A stretch of 64,000 bases of DNA from Haloarcula rubra (GCF_019599465.1 NZ_RKLR01000002.1:434001-498000); one strand, 5' to 3'; counted from the first letter of the stretch, positions 1 to 8,141 are shown. The notes: generated from the sequence alone by a model not told the origin. Made by a program: numbers and translations.

Positions 1-414
1 GTAGAGCGTCAACTCGAGTTCGTCCAGTGCCTCGTCGAACACCCGGATGGGGGCGAACCGGTCGTTGATACTGACGGCGTCGTAGGCCGGGTCGTCGGGC
101 GGAACCACTCGAATCGGCCCACGGGCGAGGACGCTCCAGCCGTGCTGTTCGGCGTCGTCGCCCGTGGCTTCGGCCTCGTAGACGACGTACGTCGCGGTGT
201 CCGTCGTCTCGACGTAGGCGGCCTTCCTGCTGTCGGGCGTCTCGCCCAGTCGGACGTACAGCGACCCGTCCTCGTAGTGGTGAAACACCGGAATCGCGTA
301 GGCGTCGCCGTCGTCGGCCAGCGCGAGGACGCCGCTCGTGGCGTCGCGCAGTCTGCTCTCGACTTCGGCCTCGGTCAGCCCCTCGGTGTAGGCGAACTCG
401 ACGTCGGGGTCCAT
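1..414 (-). CDS. Pyridoxamine 5'-phosphate oxidase-like flavin-binding protein (3' end outside window)
   Basis: The N-terminal 138 residues of a small split-barrel protein are present. The gene starts at the ATG whose complement lies at 412-414 and runs off the left edge. The visible segments, LADDGDAYAIPVFHHYEDG, YVRLGETPDSRKAAYVE and WSVLARGPIRVV, match the order in haloarchaeal pyridoxamine oxidase-like proteins, in which an F420 or flavin nucleotide sits in a split beta-barrel. Substrate is unknown; in this family the fold alone does not identify the reaction. It is 24 bp downstream of the phosphohexomutase gene on the same strand, so they may be co-transcribed. Confidence 0.75.
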   Translation of the reverse strand, partial: MDPDVEFAYTEGLTEAEVESRLRDATSGVLALADDGDAYAIPVFHHYEDGSLYVRLGETPDSRKAAYVETTDTATYVVYEAEATGDDAEQHGWSVLARGPIRVVPPDDPAYDAVSINDRFAPIRVFDEALDELELTLY

Positions 415-438
415 GCCGGACCAACGCGGCCCGGCGAG

Positions 439-1827
439 TTAAACCAGCGGGACGACCAGTTCGCGGCCGGCGCGCAGGAGTTCCGTCACGCGCTGGTCGC
501 TGCCGGCCTCTGCGTAGACCCGGAGTTTCGGTTCCGTCCCCGAGGGGCGGACCAGTACCCACGTGTCGTCGGCCAGCCGAATCTTGAACCCGTCGACGGT
601 GTTGACGCCGGCCACGTCGACGCCGGCCACCGAGTCGGGGAGTTCGTCCTCCAGCGCGTCCAGCACCGGGCCCTTGCGCTCGTCCGGGCAGTCGACGCTG
701 ACCCGGCCCTGATGAATCTCGCCGTGTTCGTCGAGCAAGCGGTCGACGCGGGCGTCCAGCGATTCCTCGGCCTCGGCGGCGGCGGCCACGAGCGCCAGCA
801 ACACGCCGTCCTTGTTGCGGAGGTGGTCGGTCAGACCGAACCCACCCGATTCCTCGCCACCCATCAGGGCGTCGTGGTCGGCCATCGCCTCGGCGACCCA
901 CTTGAACCCGACCGCCACCTCGTGGGCAGACTGGCCGTGGGCCTCGGCCACCCGGTCGACGATGCTGGAGGTGGAGACGGTCCGCACGACGTCGCCGGAC
1001 CGCGACTCCAGCAGGTAGTCGTACAGCGCCGCGAAGAAGAGGTTCGCGTCCAGATAGCCGCGCTCCGGCGTCACGATACCGATGCGGTCGGCGTCGCCGT
1101 CGTTGACGATGCCGAGGGCGGCGTCGCCCTCGCGCACGCGTGAAATCAGTTCCTTGACGTTCTCGGCCGCTGGCTCCGGCGACCCGCCGCCGAACTCGGG
1201 GTCCTGCTCGTCCCGCAGGGCGGTCACGTCGGCCCCGGCACGTTCGAGGAGCGCGTCGGTGACGCCCCGACCGCTCCCGTGCATCGCGTCGTAGGCCACC
1301 GAGAGGCCCGAGAGGTCGGTGTCGGCGTAGTCGATTGCGTGGTCGGCGTAGTCGGCGACGAGGTCGCCCTCGGTGACCGACCCCCACTCGTCCTCGGGGA
1401 GGGGGTCCGGGTCGCCGAGGTTCTTGACGATATCCTCGGTCGCATCCGGGAGCGCGGGCGCACCCGACCCGGGGACGAACTTCACGCCGTTGTACTCCGG
1501 CGGGTTGTGACTGGCCGTTATCTGGAGCGCCCCGACGAGGCCGCGCTCTCTGACCGTCCACGCGACGACGGGCGTGGGCGTGTCACGGTCCGGGACGAGC
1601 ACGTCGAACCCGTTGGCACACAGCACGCGGGCCAGTTCCTCGGCGAACCCGCGCGACGTCTCGCGGGCGTCGTAGCCGACGGCCACCGTCCCGCTCTCGC
1701 CTCGCTCCCGGAGCGCCGTCGCGACTGCCTGCCCGACCATCCGCACGCGCGGTGCGGTGAACTCGTCTAACGTCGCTCGCCACCCGTCGGTCCCGAACGC
1801 TATCGCCGCGGCGTCGTCCTCGTCCAT
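439..1827 (-). CDS. Phosphohexomutase (phosphoglucomutase/phosphomannomutase family)
   Basis: A 462-residue alpha-D-phosphohexomutase, which moves phosphate between C1 and C6 of a hexose. All four signature loops are visible: TASHNP with the phosphoserine near residue 106, the metal loop DGDADR near 243-248, the sugar-binding loop GEESGG near 324-329, and the phosphate loop RPSGTEPK near 430. Length is usual for the family. FGTDGWRA near residue 11 is the typical N-terminal motif, which supports the first ATG. Whether glucose, mannose or glucosamine phosphate is preferred cannot be read from the sequence. A second family member lies only 3 kb away on the other strand (4648-5970) and differs in its sugar loop, so the two probably have different substrates. 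Confidence 0.9.
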   Translation of the reverse strand: MDEDDAAAIAFGTDGWRATLDEFTAPRVRMVGQAVATALRERGESGTVAVGYDARETSRGFAEELARVLCANGFDVLVPDRDTPTPVVAWTVRERGLVGALQITASHNPPEYNGVKFVPGSGAPALPDATEDIVKNLGDPDPLPEDEWGSVTEGDLVADYADHAIDYADTDLSGLSVAYDAMHGSGRGVTDALLERAGADVTALRDEQDPEFGGGSPEPAAENVKELISRVREGDAALGIVNDGDADRIGIVTPERGYLDANLFFAALYDYLLESRSGDVVRTVSTSSIVDRVAEAHGQSAHEVAVGFKWVAEAMADHDALMGGEESGGFGLTDHLRNKDGVLLALVAAAAEAEESLDARVDRLLDEHGEIHQGRVSVDCPDERKGPVLDALEDELPDSVAGVDVAGVNTVDGFKIRLADDTWVLVRPSGTEPKLRVYAEAGSDQRVTELLRAGRELVVPLV

Positions 1828-1870
1828 GCTGGATACCTCTCGGCGAGATGTGAAAAATTCTCGCGTCGTC

Positions 1871-2158
1871 TCACGGGTCGAACGCCGCCTCGGCGTCCGA
1901 GGATTCCACGAGCCGTTCCTTCTCGGCCCGGGAGAGCTGTTTGATGTCGTACTCGCGGCTCATCGCCGCGGATCTGGACTCGAACTCCTCGACGTGGACG
2001 AGTTCGACTGGCGTCCGGCCACGGGTGTACTTCGCCCCGTCGCCGGCGTCGTGTTCACGCACCCGGCGCTCGACGTCCGTCGTGTAGCCGGTGTAAAAGC
2101 TTCCGTCACTACACCGCAGCACGTAGGCGTAGTGAACAGGGCTCCGCGTGGTGGTCAT
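1871..2158 (-). CDS. GIY-YIG nuclease-domain protein
   Basis: A 95-residue single-domain protein of the UPF0213/YhbQ type. YAYVLRC near residue 10 followed by YTGYT near 22 is the GIY-YIG pair, and the RRVREH segment supplies the conserved catalytic-helix arginine. RTPVELVHVEEF and SRAEKERLV follow in family order. The domain cleaves DNA in homing endonucleases and UvrC, but the function of these stand-alone short versions is not established. The gene sits between a mutase gene and a small zinc-finger gene on the same strand. Confidence 0.85.
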   Translation of the reverse strand: MTTTRSPVHYAYVLRCSDGSFYTGYTTDVERRVREHDAGDGAKYTRGRTPVELVHVEEFESRSAAMSREYDIKQLSRAEKERLVESSDAEAAFDP

Positions 2159-2185
2159 CGCACGATGCGGGCGGCCCAGTGGGCC

Positions 2186-2335
2186 TCACACTTCGTGGGC
2201 GCGCTCTCTCGATACCTCGGCGATGCCAGCGTTCGCCGAGCAGTTCGGGCAGGCCCTGATGTGTCCGCGCTCGTCAGCGAACACACGGGCGAACTGGTCT
2301 GAGACGTGCGCGCCGCAATGGTCACATTCAGGCAT
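2186..2335 (-). CDS. Small zinc-finger protein (DUF7563-like)
   Basis: A 49-residue protein starting MPECDHCGAHVS, with two CxxC knuckles (CDHC and CPNC) separated by about 20 residues, suggesting one bound zinc. I chose the internal ATG (complement at 2333-2335) because the paralogue at 6055-6213 starts with the same MPEC motif; the longer reading frame upstream has no such support. ARVFADERGHIRACPNC parallels ARVFTPNGVEKPRVCPQC in that paralogue. Function unknown; such mini-proteins are abundant in haloarchaea and several are linked to regulation. Confidence 0.75.
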   Translation of the reverse strand: MPECDHCGAHVSDQFARVFADERGHIRACPNCSANAGIAEVSRERAHEV

Positions 2336-2440
2336 CGTGTTCGTCGGCGACACCACCGCCGACGTATGTTCCGAGGGGTGCCTGAGGGATATTCGTTTAC
2401 CCAAATGTGTGGGTATTCTCGCCCAACTACACGTTCGGCC

Positions 2441-3214
2441 CTACGCATCCTCGGCCCGTGCGTCGTCGACCTGTCTGGCGACGAGGCCCGCCTGTGCGCC
2501 CGCCGTGAAGCCCGCGTCGATGTTCACGACCGAGAGGGTGGTACAGGACTGAATCATCCCCGAGAGGGCCGCCTCACCCTCGCCGTCGTGCCCGTAGCCA
2601 GTCGAGACGGGGAGGCCGATGACCGGGGTGTCGACGAGGCCGGCGACGACGGTGGGGAGCGCCCCCTCCCGGCCCGCGGCGACGACCAGTACGTCCTGGT
2701 CGCGCAGACGGTCGACGGCGTCGATGGTCCGGGCGATGCTGGCGACGCCCACGTCGGAGATGCGGGTCACCGTCGCTCCCATCTCCGTGGCAATCATCGC
2801 CGCCTCGCCGGCCGGGACGGCGTCGGAGGTGCCGGCGGTGACGACGCCCACACCGGCGTCCAACTCCGGGCGCTCGAAGCCCGGTGCCGTCGCCACCAGC
2901 CAGTTCGACCGCTCGGACCACCGGACCGTGGCCTCGGGTTCCTGTGCGGCCAGTTCCCGTCGGACGGCCGTCGCCGCCGGCGGGTCGATTCGGGTGACGA
3001 TACCCCTGCCCGTCGTCTCGACGGCCGTCGCCGTGAGGTCGGCTATCTCGGCGGGCGTCTTGCCGTCGCCGAGCACCGCCTCGGGGACGCCGGAGCGAGT
3101 CTCCCGGGCCGCGTCGAACCGTCCCGCGCCGCTGGTGGCGTAGCCGGCGAGTTCCGCCTCCGCTTCGGCGGGGGTGACCTCGCCCGCCGCGACTGCTTCG
3201 AGTAGGTCGCGCAT
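2441..3214 (-). CDS. larB: LarB-type carboxylase for nickel-pincer cofactor (PurE-like)
   Basis: A 257-residue protein of the LarB family. In studied members it carboxylates and hydrolyses nicotinic acid adenine dinucleotide, the first step of nickel-pincer nucleotide synthesis for lactate racemase. The C-terminal half carries the PurE-like fold: VVTAGTSDAVPAGEAA, the ISDVGVASIAR segment, VVAAGREGALPTVVAGL and GLPVSTGYG. The N-terminal part (VTPAEAEAELAGYA) is the usual LarB extension. No larC, larE or lactate racemase gene is visible nearby, so the pathway assignment rests on the family only. A TATA-like sequence 147 nt upstream of the ATG would imply an unusually long leader. Confidence 0.85.
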   Translation of the reverse strand: MRDLLEAVAAGEVTPAEAEAELAGYATSGAGRFDAARETRSGVPEAVLGDGKTPAEIADLTATAVETTGRGIVTRIDPPAATAVRRELAAQEPEATVRWSERSNWLVATAPGFERPELDAGVGVVTAGTSDAVPAGEAAMIATEMGATVTRISDVGVASIARTIDAVDRLRDQDVLVVAAGREGALPTVVAGLVDTPVIGLPVSTGYGHDGEGEAALSGMIQSCTTLSVVNIDAGFTAGAQAGLVARQVDDARAEDA

Positions 3215-3358
3215 GCCCGCCTCTCGGGGGGCCGGCTACTCCTATCCGTCGGTCCGCGGTGAGCGCGCGCGAGCGCCCCAGACGCCGACGCTCGGCGTAT
3301 CTCGGTCCGATTCCCGCCGGAGACGGGTCCGTCGACCCTGATATATCCGCTCGCGGGG

Positions 3359-3370
3359 CTATTTATATAG
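3359..3370 (-). promoter_or_regulatory. TATA-like element facing larB, far from its start
   Basis: On the minus strand this reads CTATATAAATAG, a good archaeal TATA box in otherwise GC-rich DNA. It is about 147 nt upstream of the larB ATG. If used, the transcript would carry a leader of roughly 120 nt, or make a separate short RNA. A second AT-rich patch (ATATAT) lies at 3341-3346. No open frame between the box and larB looks like a gene. Confidence 0.4.
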
Positions 3371-3436
3371 GGGCCAACGGCCAAAAACCTCTCAAACCCC
3401 CGTGAATACCGGCGAGAGCAATCGCATTGGGGAAAG

Positions 3437-3444
3437 TATATAAG
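3437..3444 (+). promoter_or_regulatory. TATA box of the histone-fold gene
   Basis: TATATAAG preceded by the purine-rich GGAAAG, a good BRE-TATA arrangement. It lies 33 nt before the ATG at 3470, which predicts a transcript with a very short or no leader, as is usual in haloarchaea. Confidence 0.7.
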
Positions 3445-3469
3445 CAACCCCTACGCTACAACGGCTTGT

Positions 3470-3637
3470 ATGGCAGACCTAATCGTCAAAGCCGCCGTCA
3501 AGGAAGAGCTCGATGACATGAACGTGGCCTCGGACTTCTACGATGCCCTCGACGCCGAGGTCGAGGAGCTGCTCGCCGACGCAGCTCGCCGAGCCGAGGA
3601 GAACGACCGCAAGACCGTTCAGCCGCGCGACCTGTAA
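3470..3637 (+). CDS. Short histone-fold protein (DUF1931-like)
   Basis: A 55-residue protein: MADLIVKAAVKEEL, then a helix SDFYDALDAEVEELLADAARRAEEN, then DRKTVQPRDL. The last segment is the classic end of the long alpha2 helix and loop of a histone fold, where archaeal histones have xxRKTVxxxD(I/V). The protein stops after alpha2, so it lacks most of alpha3 and is shorter than a standard archaeal histone of about 66 residues. It could pair with another histone-fold protein or be a small DNA-binding or chaperone subunit; the DNA contact residues of canonical histones are not obvious. A strong TATA box precedes it and a T-rich tract follows. Confidence 0.8.
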   Translation: MADLIVKAAVKEELDDMNVASDFYDALDAEVEELLADAARRAEENDRKTVQPRDL

Positions 3638-3653
3638 GGTCGTCTCCGAGCAG

Positions 3654-3662
3654 TCTTTCTTT
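3654..3662 (+). terminator. T-rich tract after the histone-fold gene
   Basis: TCTTTCTTT begins 16 nt after the TAA stop and lies between this gene and the convergent rpiA. Pyrimidine-rich tracts with runs of T terminate archaeal transcription without needing a hairpin. Confidence 0.45.
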
Positions 3663-3684
3663 CGACGCTCTCCGCCAGCGACAG

Positions 3685-4365
3685 CTACAGGTCTCTGACC
3701 GTGACGCCGTCCTCGCTCCCGACGTAGACGGCGTCGGCCACGCCGACGAACAGGCCGTGTTCGACGACGCCCGGGAGTGCCGACAGTGACGTCGCAAGCG
3801 CCTCCGGGTCGGCTATCTCGCCGAACGCACAGTCCAGCACGAGGTTGCCGTTGTCGGTGACGACCGGGCCGTCCTTCCGTTCGGCCCGCCGCAGGTCGGG
3901 GTCGCCGCCGAGCTCTCGGACCGAATCGGCGACGGTGGTCCGGGCCGCCGGGAGGACCTCGAGCGGCACCGGGTACGACAGCGTCTCGGCCTCCTTCGTG
4001 GGATCAGCGACGACGAGGAAGCGGTCGGCGCTCGCGTCGACTATCTTCTCGCGGGCGTGGGCTGCCCCGCCGCCTTTCACGAGGTCGCCGCCGGCCACCT
4101 CGTCGGCGCCGTCGATGGCGAGGTCGACGCGCACCGCGTCTAAGTCGGCGAGCGGAATCCCCGCCTCGCGGGCGAGTTCGCGGGACTGGAAGGAGGTCGG
4201 GACGCCGACCACGTCCAGTCCGGCGTCGACCTGCCGGCCGACGGCCCGGATGGCGTGGGCCGCGGTGCTGCCAGTCCCGAGGCCCACTACGTCGCCGTCC
4301 TCGACTGTCTCGGCCGCCGCCTCGCCGGCCGCGCGCTTCGCCGCGTCGGAGCCGCCCTGTTTCAT
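3685..4365 (-). CDS. rpiA: Ribose-5-phosphate isomerase A
   Basis: A 226-residue RpiA that interconverts ribose 5-phosphate and ribulose 5-phosphate, giving ribose for nucleotides. Visible motifs are GLGTGSTA (residues 28-35, phosphate loop), DGADEV (85-90, with the catalytic aspartates) and KGGGAAHAREK (97-107, with the catalytic lysine). The start is the ATG whose complement lies at 4363-4365, giving MKQGGSDAAKRAAGE; the longer upstream frame is arginine- and proline-rich shadow sequence. Length is normal for the family. It is divergent from the small zinc-finger gene 59 bp away. Confidence 0.95.
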   Translation of the reverse strand: MKQGGSDAAKRAAGEAAAETVEDGDVVGLGTGSTAAHAIRAVGRQVDAGLDVVGVPTSFQSRELAREAGIPLADLDAVRVDLAIDGADEVAGGDLVKGGGAAHAREKIVDASADRFLVVADPTKEAETLSYPVPLEVLPAARTTVADSVRELGGDPDLRRAERKDGPVVTDNGNLVLDCAFGEIADPEALATSLSALPGVVEHGLFVGVADAVYVGSEDGVTVRDL

Positions 4366-4424
4366 GTGCGGAGATGCCGCAGACGCGGACAAAACGTTTG
4401 TTGCTCCGAGCGCTCGGCTCGGAC

Positions 4425-4595
4425 ATGGAGTGTACGTACTGCGGCAGTCCGGTCGAAGACCACGACCCGGTGTACCTCTCGGACGAGCCGAGTGGCGCGC
4501 CGACGGCGCAGTTCTGCAACTACGGCTGTCTGTCGGCCCACGTCGACGAGGCGGGCCTGACGACGGGTGCGGCCTGCGAGTGGTCGCCGGAGTGA
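4425..4595 (+). CDS. Small zinc-binding protein
   Basis: A 56-residue protein starting MECTYCGSPVEDHDP, with CTYC near residue 3 and CNYGC near residue 31, a likely four-cysteine zinc site of treble-clef or MYM type. The ATG at 4425 is preferred because it places the first knuckle at the N-terminus, as in similar haloarchaeal mini-proteins; an in-frame ATG at 4374 would add 17 basic residues overlapping the divergent rpiA promoter. Function unknown. It is 52 bp before the phosphoglucosamine mutase gene, with a T-rich tract between. Confidence 0.7.
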   Translation: MECTYCGSPVEDHDPVYLSDEPSGAPTAQFCNYGCLSAHVDEAGLTTGAACEWSPE

Positions 4596-4616
4596 CCGTC
4601 GGTTCCCGTGCCGACA

Positions 4617-4624
4617 TTCTTTTT
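4617..4624 (+). terminator. T-rich tract after the small zinc-finger gene
   Basis: TTCTTTTT lies 21 nt after the stop at 4595 and before the next rightward gene at 4648. It fits an archaeal oligo-T terminator, but the same AT-rich patch could also be the TATA region of the following gene. Confidence 0.35.
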
Positions 4625-4647
4625 CCGTCTCCCCTCGCGCACCCGGT

Positions 4648-5970
4648 ATGACACTATTCGGGACGAGTGGCATTCGAGGACCGGTCGGCGACACCGTGAC
4701 CGCCGACCTCGCGCTCTCTGTCGGGCGAGCACTGGGCGTCGACAGCGACCGCGTGGTCGTCGGCCGGGACCCGCGTGAGAGCGGCGAGTTCCTCCGGTCG
4801 GCGCTCGTCGCGGGCCTGCGCGAGAGCGGGACGGACGTGGTCGACGTGGGACTGGCGTCGACGCCGACGGTCGGGCGGGCCGTCGGGTGGCGCGACGCCG
4901 ACGCCGGCGTCTCCATCACGGCGAGTCACAACCCGGCCGAGGACAACGGCATCAAACTCTGGCAACCGTCCGGGCAGGCGTTCGACACGGCGCGGCGCGA
5001 GACCATCGAGGAGCGCCTCGAAGACGGTGCGTTCGACCCGGCCGACTGGGACGAGGGCGGGACCATCGACTCGTGGGAGCGGGGTGCTCGCACCCGCCAC
5101 GCCGAGGCGATTCGCTCGGAACTCGACCGCGAGACCCTCGCCAGTCACGTCGTCGTCGACGTGGGCAACGGTGCCGGCGGCGTCACCGTCGACGTCTTGC
5201 AGGCGATGGGCTGTCACGTCGAGACGCTGAACGGCCAACCCGACGGCGCGTTCCCCGGTCGTCCGAGCGAACCGACCCCCGAGAACTGCCAGTCGCTAGC
5301 GACGCTGGTCGCCGAGTCCGACGCGGACGTGGGTATCGCCCACGACGGCGACGCCGACCGGATGCGCGCGGTGGCCGGCGACGGCACCTACCTCTCCGGG
5401 GACGTCCTGCTCGCACTGTTCGCGCGGGCGGCCGCCAGTCCCGGCGAACGGGTCGCCGTCCCGGTGGACACGAGTCTCGCCGTCGCCGACCACCTCGCCG
5501 AAATCGACGTCGACGTGGAGTACACGCCGGTCGGCGACGTCTACGTCGCGGAGGCCGCCAGCGAGGACGGCGTCGCCTTCGGCGGGGAACCCAGCGGTGC
5601 GTGGATATGGCCCGACCACACGCTCTGTCCCGACGGCCCGCTGGCGGCCTGTACCGCGGTGACGCTGGACGCCGACCGACCGCTGGCCGACCGGGCCGCC
5701 GAGGTGCCGGAGTACCCCATCCGGCGGGACAACGTCGAGGTCGACGACAAGGGCGCGGTGATGGACCGGGTCCGCGACCGCGTGCTCGACGAGTTCGACG
5801 ACGTGACCACGTTAGACGGCGTGCGCGTCGACCTCGGGGACGCGTGGTTCCTCCTCCGGGCCAGCGGGACCCAGCCCCTCGTCCGGGTCACCGCCGAGGC
5901 CCGCGACGCCGACCGGGCCGACGAAGTGCTGACGACGGCGCGGGACCTGTTGGCCGACGCGCGGGCCTGA
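4648..5970 (+). CDS. glmM: Phosphoglucosamine mutase-like phosphohexomutase
   Basis: A 440-residue phosphohexomutase starting MTLFGTSGIRGPVG, the typical archaeal GlmM N-terminus. The phosphoserine loop SITASHNPAEDNG is near residue 93, the metal loop DGDADRM near 232, the sugar loop GGEPSGA near 313 and the phosphate loop RASGTQPLVRV near 410. The sugar loop has EPSGA where the paralogue at 439-1827 has EESGG. This form is common in archaeal enzymes active on glucosamine phosphate, but the substrate is inferred. The likely role is supplying UDP-sugars for surface glycans. The ATG at 4648 is chosen because the motif begins right after it. Confidence 0.88.
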   Translation: MTLFGTSGIRGPVGDTVTADLALSVGRALGVDSDRVVVGRDPRESGEFLRSALVAGLRESGTDVVDVGLASTPTVGRAVGWRDADAGVSITASHNPAEDNGIKLWQPSGQAFDTARRETIEERLEDGAFDPADWDEGGTIDSWERGARTRHAEAIRSELDRETLASHVVVDVGNGAGGVTVDVLQAMGCHVETLNGQPDGAFPGRPSEPTPENCQSLATLVAESDADVGIAHDGDADRMRAVAGDGTYLSGDVLLALFARAAASPGERVAVPVDTSLAVADHLAEIDVDVEYTPVGDVYVAEAASEDGVAFGGEPSGAWIWPDHTLCPDGPLAACTAVTLDADRPLADRAAEVPEYPIRRDNVEVDDKGAVMDRVRDRVLDEFDDVTTLDGVRVDLGDAWFLLRASGTQPLVRVTAEARDADRADEVLTTARDLLADARA

Positions 5971-6054
5971 CGCTGTCGGGACTCGCGGCCGGCGGAGAAC
6001 GCCCGGAGAGAGACGGCCCGGGCGAACGAATCGAGCGCTCGACCCCCAGTTCGA

Positions 6055-6213
6055 TTACCCGCGTCGGGTCGACCGGGCCTCGCGGACGTCGGCCCCGTCG
6101 CGAATCTTGTCTTCACACTGCGGGCAGACCCGCGGTTTCTCGACCCCATTCGGCGTGAAGACACGCGCGTAGTCGGCCGTTACAAAATTGCCGCAGTTCT
6201 GGCATTCCGGCAT
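6055..6213 (-). CDS. Small zinc-finger protein (DUF7563-like)
   Basis: A 52-residue protein reading MPECQNCGNFVTADYARVF and ending ...EARSTRRG. CQNC at residue 4 and CPQC near 30 form a probable zinc site. It is a clear paralogue of the protein at 2186-2335, sharing the MPEC start, the ARVF segment and the spacing of the second knuckle. It is convergent with glmM (84 bp gap). Function unknown. Confidence 0.75.
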   Translation of the reverse strand: MPECQNCGNFVTADYARVFTPNGVEKPRVCPQCEDKIRDGADVREARSTRRG

Positions 6214-6301
6214 ACAGGTACGAACGACGGTCTATAGCGTCTTAATTGTTGGTGCCTTGGTAGTTCGTGGCACACCCGGCGATTGGGTGTCGACGACGCG
6301 C

Positions 6302-6880
6302 TCAGAACTCGCTCGTGACCGTGCCGTCCTCGCCGAGTTCGACGACGCCGTCGAACAGGGCGCGGAACTCGTCGACTGTCTCGTCGTCGTGGACCCCCTC
6401 CGCGAGGTGGAACATCCCGACGGCGTCGTACTCCGCCAGCAGTTCGAGGATGTCTTCGACGGCCTCCTTGGCCTGGTCCTCGTCGGCGTAGTAGATGAGT
6501 TCGGTCAGCGAGTCGAAACTCACGCGCAGTTTGCCGTCGTGGTCCTGCAGGAACGTCTCCGTCTCGGCGACGATGCCTTCTAGGTCGTCGGGTGCGGAGG
6601 CGTAGCGGACGTTCTCCGACTGTCGACGGGTGTAGCCGCGTTCGACGGACAGCGTGTCGAGGATGGTCGCGCTGTCCTCGTCGACCTCGTAGTACTCCAG
6701 TTTCTGCTTGACCTCGCGAGCGGTGGTCCGCGTCGAGATGACCAGCATCGCGTCGGTGTCCGTCGACAGAAAGTCCGTGTCGAGTCGGTCCGTCTCGCCG
6801 GTGCTGGGGTGCAGGAGAAGGATACCCGTCCCGCCCTCGACGGCGTCCGGCGTGTTGTCGATGGCCAGCGTATACTCCAT
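6302..6880 (-). CDS. Degenerate KaiC/RecA-like protein (DUF7090-like)
   Basis: A 192-residue protein with the layout of a single KaiC domain but no usable P-loop: after GGTGILLLHPSTGE, where Walker A would lie, there is no GxxxxGK[ST]. LRVSFDSLTELIYYAD near residue 118 resembles the Walker B strand and following helix of KaiC-like ATPases. It probably does not hydrolyse ATP and may be a regulatory or partner subunit. The family occurs widely in haloarchaea without known function. The start at MEYTLAIDN is supported by the AT-rich sequence just upstream. Confidence 0.7.
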   Translation of the reverse strand: MEYTLAIDNTPDAVEGGTGILLLHPSTGETDRLDTDFLSTDTDAMLVISTRTTAREVKQKLEYYEVDEDSATILDTLSVERGYTRRQSENVRYASAPDDLEGIVAETETFLQDHDGKLRVSFDSLTELIYYADEDQAKEAVEDILELLAEYDAVGMFHLAEGVHDDETVDEFRALFDGVVELGEDGTVTSEF

Positions 6881-6926
6881 GTAGCCGAGAAAGCGGGGCG
6901 ACAGTCATTAAGTCTGCGGGTCCCGC

Positions 6927-7370
6927 TCAGAACACGCTGTCGGCCGTCGCCGCGCCGACCACGCTGAAGATGGCGCCGACGGTGGTCGCCTTCAGCGTCG
7001 TCACGGCGACGGCCGCCGGCGTCGGGTCCGGGAGGATGCCGCCCTCGACGAGGAAGGTGTCGGGGGCGGTGAAGACGAGTGCGAGGACGGCGACGGACCC
7101 GAAGGCGACAACCATCAACGAGACGAACCGTATCGGGATACCGGCGACCTCGGCCTCCCGGTCGATGTCGCGGTCCGCGTCGGCCTTGTAGAGGGCGCCG
7201 TACCCGATGGCGAAGACGATGCCGGCCACCAGTGCGGCGTGGACCGTCGTCATGTTCGCGGCCAGCACCCACACCTCCTCGGTGACGACGAACGGGCCGG
7301 CCAGCAGGAACCCACCCACGACTTGCTGGGCGGTGTCCGCGACACGGTAACGGGGGCGACGCCGGCGCAT
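6927..7370 (-). CDS. DUF2391-family integral membrane protein
   Basis: A 147-residue protein with about four hydrophobic segments (near residues 15-33, 42-60, 82-101 and 121-145). The opening MRRRRPRYRVADTAQQVVGG, with a basic N-terminus before the first helix, indicates an in-facing start, and the cytoplasmic loop KADADRDIDREAEVAGIP is highly charged. The ATG (complement 7368-7370) is chosen because everything upstream in frame is arginine-rich shadow. Function unknown. Confidence 0.7.
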   Translation of the reverse strand: MRRRRPRYRVADTAQQVVGGFLLAGPFVVTEEVWVLAANMTTVHAALVAGIVFAIGYGALYKADADRDIDREAEVAGIPIRFVSLMVVAFGSVAVLALVFTAPDTFLVEGGILPDPTPAAVAVTTLKATTVGAIFSVVGAATADSVF

Positions 7371-7460
7371 ACCCGTCCGTGCACGGTCCTGTCGGATAAC
7401 TGTCTCGGAGTCGGCGGCCGAGTCGAAGGGTGTTTGGCCGGGCCACTCCCACACTGGGCC

Positions 7461-8141
7461 ATGAGCGTCAGCGACGAGTTCGACGACTGGGCGGCCCGCG
7501 GGAAGGACCGCGGGATGGAGGACCGCCACTGGCACACCGCCAAACACGTACTGGCCCGGATGCCCGTCGAAGCGGGCGACACCGTCCTCGATTTGGGGTG
7601 TGGGAGCGGCTACGCCGGCCGCGCTCTCAAGGAGACGAAGGACGCGGGCCGGACCTACGGCATCGACGCCTCGCCGGCGATGGCCGAGAACGCACGGTCG
7701 TACACCGACGACGCCGACGTCGGCTTCCTCGTCGGGGACTTCGAACACCTCCCGTTCGAGTCCGACAGCGTCGACCACTGCTTCTCGATGGAGGCGTTCT
7801 ACTACGCCGGCGACCCCCACGCCGTCCTCGACGAGGTGGCCCGCGTCCTCCGCCCCGGGGGCACGTTCCACTGCGCCGTGAACTACTACGAGGAGAACGT
7901 CCACTCCCACGCGTGGGACGAACTGGTCGAGGTGCCGATGACTCGCTGGAGCGCCGCCGAGTACCGCGAGGCGTTCCGCGAGGCCGACCTCTCGGTGGCG
8001 GTACAGGACAACGTCCCGGACCGCGACATCGAGATACCGCCCGCTAGCGAGTTCCCCACCGAGGACTGGGACACCCGCGAGGCGATGGTCGAGCGCTACC
8101 GCGAGTTCGGGACGCTGGTCACCGTCGGCGTCGCGCCCTGA
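7461..8141 (+). CDS. Class I SAM-dependent methyltransferase
   Basis: A 226-residue methyltransferase. Motif I is VLDLGCGSGYAGR near residues 39-51, motif II is YGIDASPAM near 64, the acidic FLVGDFEHLPFES near 88 is motif III, and VLRPGGTFHCAVNYY near 128 is motif IV and beyond. This is the UbiE/COQ5-like branch, which methylates small molecules, but nothing shows the substrate. The ATG at 7461 gives MSVSDEFDDWAARGKDRGME, a common haloarchaeal start; the upstream in-frame stretch is shadow sequence. It is divergent from the DUF2391 gene. Confidence 0.85.
   Translation: MSVSDEFDDWAARGKDRGMEDRHWHTAKHVLARMPVEAGDTVLDLGCGSGYAGRALKETKDAGRTYGIDASPAMAENARSYTDDADVGFLVGDFEHLPFESDSVDHCFSMEAFYYAGDPHAVLDEVARVLRPGGTFHCAVNYYEENVHSHAWDELVEVPMTRWSAAEYREAFREADLSVAVQDNVPDRDIEIPPASEFPTEDWDTREAMVERYREFGTLVTVGVAP

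Noticed and set aside
2306-3205. A 299-codon plus-strand frame opposite larB.
   Set aside because: Antisense shadow; larB has complete family motifs on the other strand.
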